A stretch of 56,074 nucleotides of DNA from Streptomyces neyagawaensis (GCF_023516595.1 NZ_JAMGBG010000071.1:1-56074), one strand, 5' to 3'; counted from the stretch's first letter, positions 26,590-35,522 are shown. Program-made: numbers and translations. Notes: a model not told the origin generated them from the letters alone.

Positions 26590-27654
26590 ATGAGCGCCGA
26601 CACGGGCAGACCGAGCCGCAGACAGATCCTCAAGCGCGCCGTCGGCCTCGGCGGCGCGGCCGTGCTGGGCTCCGCCGTGCTCGCCGGCGCCGGTACCGCC
26701 GCCGCGGCCGTGCCCACATCCAAGCGCTTCGACCTCACCGACGCCTCCGACGAGTGGTTCCGCGAGATCCTGCTCCAGGACGTCCGGATCCTGCAGTCCT
26801 TCTCCTTCGACAACACCAACAAGCACCTCTACACGGTGCAGTTGGTACAGGCCGGACGCCAGCTCCCCGGCGAGAGCCGCACCTACACCGGCACCGAACG
26901 CGAAACCAACGGCGACCTGTGCGTCACCCGCCTCGACTGGCAGGGCTACATCATCGGCCGCATGTACCTGCGCGGCTTCGGCCACGGCGTCTCCATCGCC
27001 GCCGAACCCTCCGGCAACAGCGCCTACCTGTGGACCGAGACCAACGCCCTCGCCGACAGCCAGAACGTCGGCTACGGCACGAAGATCGCCCGCTTCAAGT
27101 TCGCCAACGGCGCCGTCCTCACACCGGACTCGCAGCTGGTGAGCATCTTCGACCCGGTGCCGGGCTCCGACCACAACACCGTCGCCATCGACCCCGTCAA
27201 CAGCCGGATCGCGCACCGCCACCGCGTCAGCGGGACCTGGAAGTACAGCCTCTACGACCTCGCCGCCTTCAAGGCGAGGACGTTCACTCCCCTGGCCACC
27301 CTCATCCAGCCGGCCGTCCTCACCGGCCCCACCTTCCAGGGCTACGCCTCACTCGGCCAGTACCTCTACACCCTCGACGGCACCGCCTACACCTACGACT
27401 CCGCCGGCAACCGCACCAGCGAGAGCAACACCTACGTCACCTCCATCGACTGGAACACCGGGACCGTGGTGCAACGCAGCCTCACCAAGGCGGGCGAGAG
27501 CCTCTACTACCGGGAGCCGGAAGGACTGGCCATCCAGATCCCCGACACCGCCAACCCGGCGGCGGCCCGCCTCCACATCGGCTTCGGCTCCGAGGAATCG
27601 AAGACACTGACCGACAAGAAGGCCAGCTTCTACTACAAGGACCTGCTGGTCTGA
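26590..27654 (+). CDS. Tat-exported beta-propeller protein (TagC/phage RBP-like)
   Basis: A 354-residue secreted protein. The signal has a twin-arginine SRRQILK and a hydrophobic stretch ending AGTAAAAV. The mature part begins KRFDLTDASDEWFREILLQD and continues as repeated beta-blades (LQSFSFDNTNKHLYTVQL and others). This matches streptomycete proteins long labelled teichoic acid biosynthesis protein C, now grouped with phage P68 receptor-binding beta-propellers. It probably binds a wall polymer or glycan; no enzymatic role is visible. GGGGGAGG precedes ATG 26590 at a wide spacing. It is divergent from the RHS toxin, but a joint function is unproven. Confidence 0.8.
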   Translation: MSADTGRPSRRQILKRAVGLGGAAVLGSAVLAGAGTAAAAVPTSKRFDLTDASDEWFREILLQDVRILQSFSFDNTNKHLYTVQLVQAGRQLPGESRTYTGTERETNGDLCVTRLDWQGYIIGRMYLRGFGHGVSIAAEPSGNSAYLWTETNALADSQNVGYGTKIARFKFANGAVLTPDSQLVSIFDPVPGSDHNTVAIDPVNSRIAHRHRVSGTWKYSLYDLAAFKARTFTPLATLIQPAVLTGPTFQGYASLGQYLYTLDGTAYTYDSAGNRTSESNTYVTSIDWNTGTVVQRSLTKAGESLYYREPEGLAIQIPDTANPAAARLHIGFGSEESKTLTDKKASFYYKDLLV

Positions 27655-27677
27655 GGCCGCGGGACCAGCGGGGCGCC

Positions 27678-27699
27678 GGCGGCGCACCCGTTCGCCGCC
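27678..27699. terminator. Bidirectional terminator candidate
   Basis: GGCGGCG, 8 bases, CGCCGCC, with GGGGC and GGCCCC flanks that can extend the stem. It lies between the convergent stops at 27654 (+) and 27710 (-). It has no T tract, as is common in Streptomyces. Confidence 0.5.
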
Positions 27700-27709
27700 C
27701 GTCGGCCCC

Positions 27710-29734
27710 CTACCTCTCGTACAACCCCTCGATCTCCGTCGAGAACGCCTCCTCGATCGTCTCCCTCCGGAGCTTCATCGACGGAGTCAGATGGCCCGCC
27801 TCCTCCGTGAAGCCGCCGGGGAGGACGGTGAAGCGGCGGATGGACTCGGGGCGGGAGACGAGGCGGTTGGCCTCGTCGACGGCGCGTTGGAGGACCCTGA
27901 GCAGTTCCGGGTCGTCCACGAGGAGTTCCGGGGGAACGGCGTGCTTGCCGTTCATCTGGCGCCAGTGGGTGATGCCCTCGGGGTCGAGGGTCAGCAGGGC
28001 GGTGACGTAGGGGCGGCGGTCGCCGATGACCATGGCCTGGGCGATCAGCGGGTGGGAACGGAGCCAGTTCTCCAGCGGGGCCGGGGCCACGTTCTTGCCG
28101 CTGTCGGTGACCAGGATCTCCTTCTTGCGGCCGGTGATGGTGAGGTAGCCCTCCTCGTCGAGCCGGCCGATGTCGCCGGTGGCGAACCAACCGTCGGGGC
28201 CCGTGGGGACGACTCCGCCGGCCTGCGGGTCCCAGTAGCCGCGGAAGATCTGGCCGCCGTGGAGGAGGACCTCGCCGTCGGCGGCGATACGCACACGCGT
28301 GCCGGGCAGCGGCCGGCCGACCGTGCCGAGGCGGGGGCGGACCGGCGGGGTGACCGTCACGGCCGCCGTGGTCTCCGTCATGCCGTAGCCCTCGAAGACC
28401 TCGATGCCGGCGCCGGCGAAGAAGGCGGCCAGGCGGCGGCCGAGCGGGGAGCCGCCGCAGATGACGTAACGGACCCGGCCACCCAGGGCGTTGCGGATGC
28501 GGCGGTAGACGAGGGGGTCGTAGAAGGAGCGGGCCGCCCTGAGGAAGGCGGTGGGGCCGGGCCCGGTGCCGTGTTGCTCGGACTCCAGGGCCTCGCCGTA
28601 GCGGCGGGCCACGGCGGCGGCGCGGTCGAAGGAGGAGGCGCGGCCCATGCGTTCGGCGGAGGCGCGGGCCGTGTTGAAGACCTTCTCCAGGACGTACGGG
28701 ATGAGCAGCAGGAACGTCGGCCGGAACGACTTCAGGTCCGCCAGCAGGTCCTCGGTGCGGAAGCTCGGCGAGTGGCCCACGCGGATCCGGGCCCGCATGC
28801 ACGCGATCGCCACCATACGGCCGAAGACATGGGCGAGCGGGAGGAAGAGGAGCGTCGACGCCTCCTCGTCGGTCTTCGCGCGGAAGATCGGGTAGAGGAG
28901 GTCGATCGCGTTGTCGACCTCTGCGAAGAAGTTGCCGTGGGTGAGGGCGCAGCCCTTGGGGCGGCCGGTGGTGCCCGAGGTGTAGATGAGGGTCGCGAGG
29001 GTGTCGGGGCCCAGCACCCCGCGCCGTACGGCGACTTCCTGGTCGGACACGTCCCGGCCCCGTTCGGCGAGGCGTTCCATGTGGCCCTTGTCGAAGACCC
29101 ACAGGTGGCGGAGGTCGGGGATGCGGTCGAGTTCGGGGCCGAGGGCGGCGGCCTGGCCGGACGCCTCCACGGCGAGGGCGACCGCGCCGGAGTCCTGGAG
29201 GATCCAGCGGGTCTGGAAGACGGAGGACGTGGGGTAGACGGGTACGGTGACGAGGCCCGCCGCCCAGGCCGCGAAGTCCAGGAGCGTCCACTCGTACGTC
29301 GTCCGCGCCATGATGGCGATACGGTCGCCCGGCATGAGGCCCTCGGCGATCAGGCCCTTCGCCACGGCGAGCACCTCCGCCGCGAACTCGGCCGCCGTCA
29401 CGTCCCGCCAACGGCCGCCGTCCCCGGCGGGGTCGCCACCGCCGTTGCCGCCACCGCTGCCGTTCGCGTCCTCACGGCCGTCCCCGGGACCGCCGACCCG
29501 GCCGTCCTTGCCGCTGTCCCCACCGTTGCCCCTGCCGTCGCCCCTGCCGCTGTCCTTGCGGCTGAGGACGACCGCGCCGGGCTCGTGGTCCGCGTTGTCG
29601 AAGGGGATGTCCGCGAGCGAGCCGTAGGTGCCGGGCGTGACCAGCGGGGGGACGTAGGCCTCTCGTACCGTGCCGTCCAGCCGCTTCAACTCGGGTTCCA
29701 CGAGCAGGGGTTCACTGCGATCGAGGCGGGACAC
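27710..29734 (-). CDS. Long-chain fatty acid-CoA ligase (FadD-like)
   Basis: A 674-residue member of the AMP-forming synthetase family, activating fatty acids to acyl-CoA. The P-loop motif is LIYTSGTTGRPKGCALTH. The A5 motif is GYGMTETTAAV, the A7 motif GWFATGDIGRLD, and the hinge/lysine region KKEILVTDSGKNVAPAPLEN. GTG 29734 is preceded by AGGAG at six bases; the frame upstream is Pro/His-rich and untypical. Odd feature: residues 61-107 are a Gly/Asp-rich low-complexity insert absent from ordinary FadDs. It is divergent from a MaoC-like gene, suggesting a shared fatty-acyl role. Confidence 0.93.
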   Translation of the reverse strand: MSRLDRSEPLLVEPELKRLDGTVREAYVPPLVTPGTYGSLADIPFDNADHEPGAVVLSRKDSGRGDGRGNGGDSGKDGRVGGPGDGREDANGSGGGNGGGDPAGDGGRWRDVTAAEFAAEVLAVAKGLIAEGLMPGDRIAIMARTTYEWTLLDFAAWAAGLVTVPVYPTSSVFQTRWILQDSGAVALAVEASGQAAALGPELDRIPDLRHLWVFDKGHMERLAERGRDVSDQEVAVRRGVLGPDTLATLIYTSGTTGRPKGCALTHGNFFAEVDNAIDLLYPIFRAKTDEEASTLLFLPLAHVFGRMVAIACMRARIRVGHSPSFRTEDLLADLKSFRPTFLLLIPYVLEKVFNTARASAERMGRASSFDRAAAVARRYGEALESEQHGTGPGPTAFLRAARSFYDPLVYRRIRNALGGRVRYVICGGSPLGRRLAAFFAGAGIEVFEGYGMTETTAAVTVTPPVRPRLGTVGRPLPGTRVRIAADGEVLLHGGQIFRGYWDPQAGGVVPTGPDGWFATGDIGRLDEEGYLTITGRKKEILVTDSGKNVAPAPLENWLRSHPLIAQAMVIGDRRPYVTALLTLDPEGITHWRQMNGKHAVPPELLVDDPELLRVLQRAVDEANRLVSRPESIRRFTVLPGGFTEEAGHLTPSMKLRRETIEEAFSTEIEGLYER

Positions 29735-29933
29735 GGGCGGCTCCTGGGCGTTCGGTGTGCCCGGATCGTACGGGGCCGGTGTGTGAGGTTCGTGTGAGTG
29801 TGGGGGTGGTCCGGGGATGTTCCGGGGGCGGGGATGTGCAGTGTCGTGCGGCGCTCCGCCGCAGGTCAAGGCGGCGTCAAATTACCTGAGGGTCGTTCAT
29901 CTCCCCCACTCGCACACGCTGCTTCCGGCACCT

Positions 29934-29946
29934 TTACCTCGGGTAA
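29934..29946. promoter_or_regulatory. Palindrome in the ligase/MaoC divergent gap
   Basis: TTACC-TCG-GGTAA, a perfect 5-3-5 palindrome 55 bases before the MaoC-like start. A related TTACCTGAGGGT lies at 29882-29893. Possible operator of a fatty-acid-responsive regulator. The rest of the 266-base gap shows nothing clear. Confidence 0.35.
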
Positions 29947-30000
29947 CCTGACTGGGGAGTAAGGAAGTGCGCCGCACCGGGGAGAAGGGGAAACCGTCCG

Positions 30001-30921
30001 ATGCCTCAGCTCACCCTCACCGGCCCTCCTCTCCTCCCGCCCCTCCTCGCGCGGGGCGCACTGCTCTCCCCGTGCAAGAGCCGCAGGCTGCCCCGTACGG
30101 CCGCCCGGCACGGCGACAGCACGGTCGGCCGCCTCGACCGGCTCGTCCTGCCCGGCGTACGGATCGACCTCGCGCATCTCGCCGCGTACGAACGGGTCTG
30201 CGGCTTCCCCACCGGCGAGGACGCCGTCCCGCTCACCTATCCGCACGTCCTCGGTTTCCCGCTCGCCATGCGGATCATGTCCGGCCGCGACTTCCCGCTG
30301 CCCCTGCTGGGGCTCGTCCACACCTCGATCGAGATCACCCGCCGCCGTCGGCTACCGGCCACCGGGGAGTACGAACTGACCGTCTACGTCGACGGGTTGA
30401 CGCCGCACCGCCGGGGCACCGAGGCCACGGTCGTGACGGAGGTACGGGACACCGGCGGCGCATGCGGCTGCGACGAGATCGCCTGGGAGTCCCGCAGCAC
30501 GTACCTCGCCCGGCACCGCGTGGACGACGCCCCGAGCCCGGCCGAAGGGGAGAGGCGGCCGGTGGCAGCGCCGCTCCCCGCGCTAGCCGAGTGGCGGCTC
30601 GGCGCGGATGTGGGGCGGCGCTACGGAGCGGTCTCGGGCGACCGGAACCCCATCCACCTCCACCCCCTCGGCGCCCGCCTCTTCGGTTTCCCACGGGCCA
30701 TCGCCCACGGCATGTGGACCGTCGCCCGCTGCCTCGCCGAACACGGCACACCCCCGGCGGCCCTGGTCCGCGCCGAGTTCCGCGCACCGGTCCCCCTCCC
30801 GGGCACCGTCGCCTACGCGGCGGACGGCCGCCCCGGCGGCGACTTCGAACTCCGCGGCACGGACCGGAAGGGCGGGCAGCGGACGCATGTGACGGGGAGC
30901 GTGTACCCGCTGCTCCAGTGA
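30001..30921 (+). CDS. MaoC-like hot-dog dehydratase
   Basis: A 306-residue protein whose C-terminal half is a MaoC hot-dog domain. The hydratase motif is seen as GAVSGDRNPIHLHP followed by FGFPRAIAHGMWT: the Asp-x-x-x-x-His dyad and the hot-dog helix. The N-terminal half is probably a second, degenerate hot-dog, as in fused R-specific enoyl-CoA hydratases. The likely substrate is an enoyl- or 3-hydroxyacyl-thioester. GGGGA precedes ATG 30001 at a slightly wide spacing. The divergent fatty acyl-CoA ligase supports a lipid role. Confidence 0.88.
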   Translation: MPQLTLTGPPLLPPLLARGALLSPCKSRRLPRTAARHGDSTVGRLDRLVLPGVRIDLAHLAAYERVCGFPTGEDAVPLTYPHVLGFPLAMRIMSGRDFPLPLLGLVHTSIEITRRRRLPATGEYELTVYVDGLTPHRRGTEATVVTEVRDTGGACGCDEIAWESRSTYLARHRVDDAPSPAEGERRPVAAPLPALAEWRLGADVGRRYGAVSGDRNPIHLHPLGARLFGFPRAIAHGMWTVARCLAEHGTPPAALVRAEFRAPVPLPGTVAYAADGRPGGDFELRGTDRKGGQRTHVTGSVYPLLQ

Positions 30922-30952
30922 GCGGTGGTGGAGGCCACCGCCCGGAACCACT

Positions 30953-31045
30953 GGCGGAGGTCAGCGACAGAACTCACTGGCGGAGGTCAGAGACAGAAGT
31001 CACCGGCACAGGTCAGCGACAGAAGTCACCGGCAGAGGTCAGCGG
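30953..31045. repeat. 26-bp minisatellite
   Basis: Three full copies of a 26-bp unit (GGCGGAGGTCAGCGACAGAA plus CTCACT, with variants) at 30953, 30979 and 31005, then 15 bases of a fourth. It lies between the MaoC-like stop and the decayed DUF418 gene, and slightly overlaps that gene's 3' end. Confidence 0.9.
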
Positions 31046-32159
31046 CGCATCGGGGGACGCTCCGCGTTCGTGACGGCCCGGAGTGCCCATTCGACCGGGC
31101 CGTGCCGGTACCGCGCGAGCCAGCGTCGGCTCAGCTCCAGTTGGAGCGCGAAGATGGCGGCGGCGACGACCGGCACGAGCGCCGGGGGCGTGTCCCCGGT
31201 CAGCCCGAGCCCCACGCCGGTGAAGATCAGCACGCCCAGCAGGGACTGGCCAAGATAGTTCGACAGCGCCATCCGGCCGGCCGGTGCGAGCACCGGCGCC
31301 AGCCGGGCGCCGCGCGGGGTGGCGAACACCCGGAGCAGCGTGGCCACGTAGGCGCCGGTCAGCAACGGCGCGGTCAGGATGCAGACCGCCAGCCCGGCCA
31401 GGCCGACCGTGCCGCCGCCGACCGCGAACACCAGCGCGCCGGTGAGCCCGACCGGGTACCCGACCAGCTCCAGCCGCCGCAGCGCGACCGCGTGCCTGCC
31501 GATCCCGTCGGCGAGCAGTTGATGCCGGCCGGTGGCCAGCCCGACGAGGAACGCGGACAGCGCGAGCGGGCCCTGCACGGCCAGGCTTCCGGCCATCACC
31601 GGCAGCGAGCGCACATGCTCACCGATCACCGAACCCGGGCCGCCGTCCAACGCGTCGGTCGACGCGCGACCGTCGGCGAGCGCGGCGCCCCGGTCGGCGA
31701 CCAGGTCGGCGCCGGCCAGCGCGGCCACGGCCGCACCGGCCGCCATGACGACGACGATCACCCCCGCGGCGATCACCGCCGTCCTCGGCCGGATCCGGTG
31801 CACGGCGAGCAGGACGAGACCGAGCAGCGCGTAGGTGGTCAAAAAGGCCGCCGAGCCGGCGGACGAACCGTGTGGTGAAGTTGGCGCCGGCCCGCTCCGC
31901 GGCGGCCGGCTGCAAGATGAAGCTGTAGCCGAAGAGAACGAGAACAGCAGGTAGAACTTCATCTCGAACAGCAGCCGGACCACGAACTCGGCGGAGTCGG
32001 CCGGCCAGGAGCCGTGCGCCGGATCGACGACGAGGTGGAACGGGTAGCCGGAGGCGAAGAAGCGAGGTTCACGACGAGGATGCCGAACAGCGCGAACCCG
32101 CGCAGCGCGTCGACGCCCAATAACCGGGTGGGAGTGGGCCATCGCAGCGTTTCCGTCAT
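31039..32159 (-). pseudogene. DUF418 membrane protein, broken by three frameshifts
   Basis: The reading frame begins at ATG 32159 with the DUF418 start (RLLGVDALRGFALFGILVVN). It must shift near 32062 to reach FFASGYPFHLVVDP, shift again near 31935 to reach LFGYSFILQP, and return near 31845 at a T5 run to reach FLTTYALLGLVLLAVHRIRP. The first two look like one-base losses, the last a one-base gain. The C-terminal half is intact, with several membrane helices and the SNYLGQSLLG motif of the family. All three shifts fall within about 220 bases. It is either a recent pseudogene or sequencing error. Confidence 0.85.
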
Positions 32160-32225
32160 ACGAAAACGCTAGGAACGCAGGGGGCACGGCACGAGCCGGT
32201 GCACCCGAGGATCCGTGGTGGGGCC

Positions 32226-32264
32226 GGCCCCACCGGTCGGCCCCACCGGTCGGCCCCACCGGTC
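32226..32264. repeat. 13-bp tandem repeat, three perfect copies
   Basis: GGCCCCACCGGTC at 32226, 32239 and 32252. It lies just upstream of the DUF418 pseudogene and downstream of the TetR gene. Confidence 0.9.
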
Positions 32265-32323
32265 GTCGCCGGTCGGCCCGCGGCCGGAGACCGTCCGGCA
32301 TGGCACTGGCGGACCCGGTGGAC

Positions 32324-32980
32324 CTACGACGTGGCCATGTCGGCCGGTGGGCTCCAGGGGTGGCCGTCCATCAGGTTGCCGAGGCCGGACCAGGCGAAGT
32401 TCATGAGGGTGGCGGCGGCCTGCCTGGCGGTCAGGCCGGGCGTGGCGTTGGCCCAGGCCGCGAGGGCTTCGGCGGCGCCGACGAGTGCCTCGGCGAGGCC
32501 GGCGACCTCGCGTTCGGGGAGGGACGGGTCGCGGCGGGCCTCTCGGGCGGCGACCAGGATCAGCCCCGTCACGAACGCCACCATCTCCTCGCGCATCGCC
32601 GCGACCTCGGCGGCGAAGGGTTCACCATGTGTACGGGCCTGGAGGTGCAGGACGGCCCAGGCGTCCGGGTTGCGCGCGGTGTGCGTGAAGAACGCCCGCA
32701 GCCCCTCCCAGAGTTGCCGGTCGGCGGGCAGCCCCGGGTTGACGCCCTCGCGTACGGCGGTGGTGAGCGCCTGGGCCTCGCGGCGGATGCAGGCGGTGAA
32801 GAGGTCTTCCTTGGAGTTCAGGTACAGGTACACCAACGGCTTGGACACGCCCGCCAGTTCGGCGATCTCGTCCATGGAGGCGGCCCGGTAGCCGCGCTGC
32901 CCGAACGTCCGCACGGCCGCGTCCAGCATCTGCTGTTCCCGTACCGCCCGGGGCATCCGTTTGTTCTTCACAGCACCCAT
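32324..32980 (-). CDS. TetR-family transcription regulator
   Basis: A 218-residue regulator. The N-terminal helix-turn-helix is clear: QMLDAAVRTFGQRGYRAASM, DEIAELAGVSKPLVYLYLNS, KEDLF. The C-terminal ligand-binding part is Ala-rich, with HLQARTHGEPFAAEV and a final YAWSG-like FAWSGLGNLM. The broken DUF418 gene downstream on the same strand may have been its target or partner. ATG 32980 is the only sensible start; MGAVKNKRMPRAVREQQ is a typical basic lead. Confidence 0.93.
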   Translation of the reverse strand: MGAVKNKRMPRAVREQQMLDAAVRTFGQRGYRAASMDEIAELAGVSKPLVYLYLNSKEDLFTACIRREAQALTTAVREGVNPGLPADRQLWEGLRAFFTHTARNPDAWAVLHLQARTHGEPFAAEVAAMREEMVAFVTGLILVAAREARRDPSLPEREVAGLAEALVGAAEALAAWANATPGLTARQAAATLMNFAWSGLGNLMDGHPWSPPADMATS

Positions 32981-33056
32981 GCGGGCAAGCGTACGGTTTT
33001 GCCGCCGGGAAAGATCCCTGCCGTTCCGGGGCGGGCCACTGGGAGCCCCGGCCCAC

Positions 33057-33488
33057 CTAGGAAGCCTTGACGCCCTCGGAAGCCTTGGCGTTCTCGGAGT
33101 CCGGGCCGCTCTCCGCGGGCTTGGCGTTCCCGGCGTCGGTGTCCTCGGCCGTGTCCTCGGCGGTGTCCTTGGCGGGAGCGCCGGCCGGGGCCGGGGTGCG
33201 GGCCACGTCGTCCGCCTCGTCCTCCTGGCTGCGGTTGGCGGCGAGGTTGGACTTCACGCGGTCGATGGAACGGTCGAGGCGCGGAGCGATCCGCTCCGAG
33301 GCCCGGTCGCGCTCCTTGCGGAGGGCCACGAAGCTGATCGGCGCGGAGACGACGAGGGCCAGCATGATCATCCACATGCCGTTGGAGGCACCGAGACCAC
33401 GCGGGGCGACGCCGGAGTAGACGAGCGCCCAGACGACCACGAAGCAGCCCACGAAGATCCCGAGGCGCATCAGTGTGTAGCGGAGCAT
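33057..33488 (-). CDS. DUF4229 membrane protein
   Basis: A 143-residue protein with two membrane helices (LGIFVGCFVVVWALVYSGV and MWMIMLALVVSAPISFVAL). A basic amphipathic segment follows (RKERDRASERIAPRLDRSID), then an acidic Ala/Glu/Asp-rich tail. It matches the actinobacterial DUF4229 layout. ATG 33488 (MLRYTLMRLGIF) is chosen; an upstream ATG at 33527 adds 13 residues without family support. In other actinobacteria this gene also lies near menaquinone genes, from memory. The function is unknown. Confidence 0.85.
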   Translation of the reverse strand: MLRYTLMRLGIFVGCFVVVWALVYSGVAPRGLGASNGMWMIMLALVVSAPISFVALRKERDRASERIAPRLDRSIDRVKSNLAANRSQEDEADDVARTPAPAGAPAKDTAEDTAEDTDAGNAKPAESGPDSENAKASEGVKAS

Positions 33489-33596
33489 CTCAATCCACTC
33501 TTCCGTTTCCGTACCGGACGTTCCCAAAGGCCACCGTCCAGTGAAGCACGGTCGGGGGGTGATCTTGCACGGGGGTGCGGGCGGGACGGGCAGGGA

Positions 33597-34121
33597 TCAG
33601 GTCAGGGACAGGAGCATCGTGATGTCGTCGCGGTGGTCGTCGGGGGCGACCCGGATGGCGCCGGGGACGCGGCCGACCTCCTTGTAACCGCAGGCGGCGT
33701 AGAAGTGCTCCAGGCCGAGGCCGCCGCGGCAGGTGAGGCGGACGGCGTCGATGCCGTCGAAGCCGCGGGCCGCCTCCTCGGCCGCCTTCATGAGGTCGCG
33801 GCCGTAGCCCTTGCCCTGGTGGGCGGGGTGCACCATCACGGTGTACAGCCAGACCCAGTGCGTCATCAGGCGGTGCGTGTTGAAGCTGAAGAACGCGGTG
33901 GCGGCGGGCGCGCCGGCCGCGTCGAACCCGATCAGCAGCCGCTGCCGGCCCTCCGCCATCCCCACCATGTGCTTCACCAGCTCGGGCCGTATCGCCTCCG
34001 GCGCCACCGGCGCCACGAACCCGACGGCACCACCGGCGTTGGAGACGTCCGCCCAGAGGCGGAGGATGCCGTCGCGGAGGTCGGGCGTGAGGGGAGGATC
34101 GAGCTGGAAGGTAAGGGCCAT
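33597..34121 (-). CDS. GNAT-family N-acetyltransferase
   Basis: A 174-residue acetyl-CoA-dependent transferase. Motif A is YTVMVHPAHQGKGYGRDLM, with the Q/RxxGxG/A pyrophosphate loop. The following helix is KAAEEAARGF, and motif B lies in the HFYAACGYKEVGRVPG strand-turn. The substrate is unknown. The dispersed repeat element lies between this gene's start and the end of mqnE. Confidence 0.9.
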   Translation of the reverse strand: MALTFQLDPPLTPDLRDGILRLWADVSNAGGAVGFVAPVAPEAIRPELVKHMVGMAEGRQRLLIGFDAAGAPAATAFFSFNTHRLMTHWVWLYTVMVHPAHQGKGYGRDLMKAAEEAARGFDGIDAVRLTCRGGLGLEHFYAACGYKEVGRVPGAIRVAPDDHRDDITMLLSLT

Positions 34122-34187
34122 GGGGCGAGATTAGCCATTACGTTCGGCGGCGCTCAAACGGATTCGGACCGTGGACACGCGCGGCTG

Positions 34188-34325
34188 GGTGGGGGCCGTT
34201 CGCGCCCACGCGGCGGAGCCGCATACATCACCGTCCCGCGCCCCTGGAGGACGGGCCGCAGGCCCGTTCCTCCCAGGGGCGCGGGGAACTGCGCGAGAAA
34301 CCACGAACCACCCGCACCCGCACGA
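34188..34325. repeat. Dispersed intergenic element, copy B
   Basis: A non-coding block holding GGGGCGCGGGGAACTGCGCG and TTCGCGCCCACGCGGCGGAG. It can form a long hairpin (CGCGCCCCTGG with CCAGGGGCGCG and a GGGCC/GGCCC inner stem). Copy C at 43.5 kb is its reverse complement with an extra inner hairpin; copy A shares one end. Confidence 0.8.
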
Positions 34326-34358
34326 CAACAGTGGCCCCCGAGCTATTAGGCGTCCGGC

Positions 34359-35522
34359 TCACACCCGCATCGGCTGAGGAGACTCCCGCCGCAGCCGATC
34401 CGCCCCCTCGTACTCCCGGATGATCTCGTACCGCGTGTTCCGCTCCACCGGCCGGAACCCGGCGTCGCGGATGAGGTCCAGCAGGTCCTCACGGGTCAGC
34501 TTGTTCGGCGTGCCGTAGTTGTCCGCGTCATGCGTGATCTTGTACTCGACGACCGACCCGTCCATGTCGTCGGCGCCGTGCTGGAGCGCGAGCTGCGCGG
34601 TCTGGACGCCGTGCATCACCCAGAAGACCTTCACGTGCGGGACGTTGTCGAACAGCAGCCGCGACACCGCGAAGGTCTTCAGCGCCTCCGCGCCCGTCGC
34701 CATCTGCGTACGCGCCTGGAGCCGGTTGCGTACCTTGCCGTCCTGCATGTCCACGAAGTCGTGCTGGTAGCGCAGCGGGATGAAGACCTGGAAGCCGCCG
34801 GTCTCGTCCTGGAGCTCGCGCAGCCGCAGGACGTGGTCGACGCGGTGCCGGGGCTCCTCGATGTGGCCGTAGAGCATGGTGCACGGGGTCTTCAGGCCCT
34901 TCTCGTGCGCCAGGCGGTGGATCCGCGACCAGTCCTCCCAGTGGGTGCGGTGGTCCACGATGTGCTGGCGGACCTCCCAGTCGAAGATCTCCGCGCCGCC
35001 GCCCGTCAGGGACTCAAGGCCCGCGTCGATCAGCTCGTCGAGGATCTCCGACGCCGACAGCCCGCTGATCGTCTCGAAGTGGTGGATCTCCGTGGCCGTG
35101 AAGGCCTTCAGCGAGACGTTCGGGAGGGCCGCCTTCAGCTCCCGCAGCGAGCGCGGGTAGTAGCGCCACGGCAGGTTCGGGTGCAGGCCGTTGACGATGT
35201 GGAGTTCCGTGAGGTTCTCCGACTCCATCGCCTTGGCGAGCTTGACGGCCTCCTCGATGCGCATCGTGTACGCGTCCTTCTCCCCCGGCTTGCGCTGGAA
35301 GGAGCAGTAGGCGCAGGAGGCCGTGCACACATTGGTCATGTTGAGGTGACGGTTGACGTTGAAGTGGACGACGTCGCCGTTCTTCCGCGTCCGCACCTCG
35401 TGCGCGAGCCCGCCCAGCCACGCCAGGTCGTCCGACTCGTACAGCGCGATGCCGTCCTCGCGGGTCAGCCGCTCACCGGAGCGGACCTTCTCCTCCAGCT
35501 CGCGCTTGAGCCCGACGTCCAT
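34359..35522 (-). CDS. mqnE: Aminofutalosine synthase (radical SAM)
   Basis: A radical SAM enzyme that joins 3-enolpyruvylbenzoate and SAM to make aminofutalosine, the second menaquinone step after MqnA. The cluster motif is CTASCAYC (Cys 66, 70, 73). Family segments include NVNRHLNMTNVC, ELHIVNGLHPNLPWRYYP and TLLYG-like TPCTMLYGHIEEPRHRV. It has the usual length of 387 residues. ATG 35522 follows GGAAGGCGGAGG; an upstream GTG/ATG adds 15 untypical residues. Lrp and ubiX genes lie directly upstream on the same strand. Confidence 0.96.
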   Translation of the reverse strand: MDVGLKRELEEKVRSGERLTREDGIALYESDDLAWLGGLAHEVRTRKNGDVVHFNVNRHLNMTNVCTASCAYCSFQRKPGEKDAYTMRIEEAVKLAKAMESENLTELHIVNGLHPNLPWRYYPRSLRELKAALPNVSLKAFTATEIHHFETISGLSASEILDELIDAGLESLTGGGAEIFDWEVRQHIVDHRTHWEDWSRIHRLAHEKGLKTPCTMLYGHIEEPRHRVDHVLRLRELQDETGGFQVFIPLRYQHDFVDMQDGKVRNRLQARTQMATGAEALKTFAVSRLLFDNVPHVKVFWVMHGVQTAQLALQHGADDMDGSVVEYKITHDADNYGTPNKLTREDLLDLIRDAGFRPVERNTRYEIIREYEGADRLRRESPQPMRV

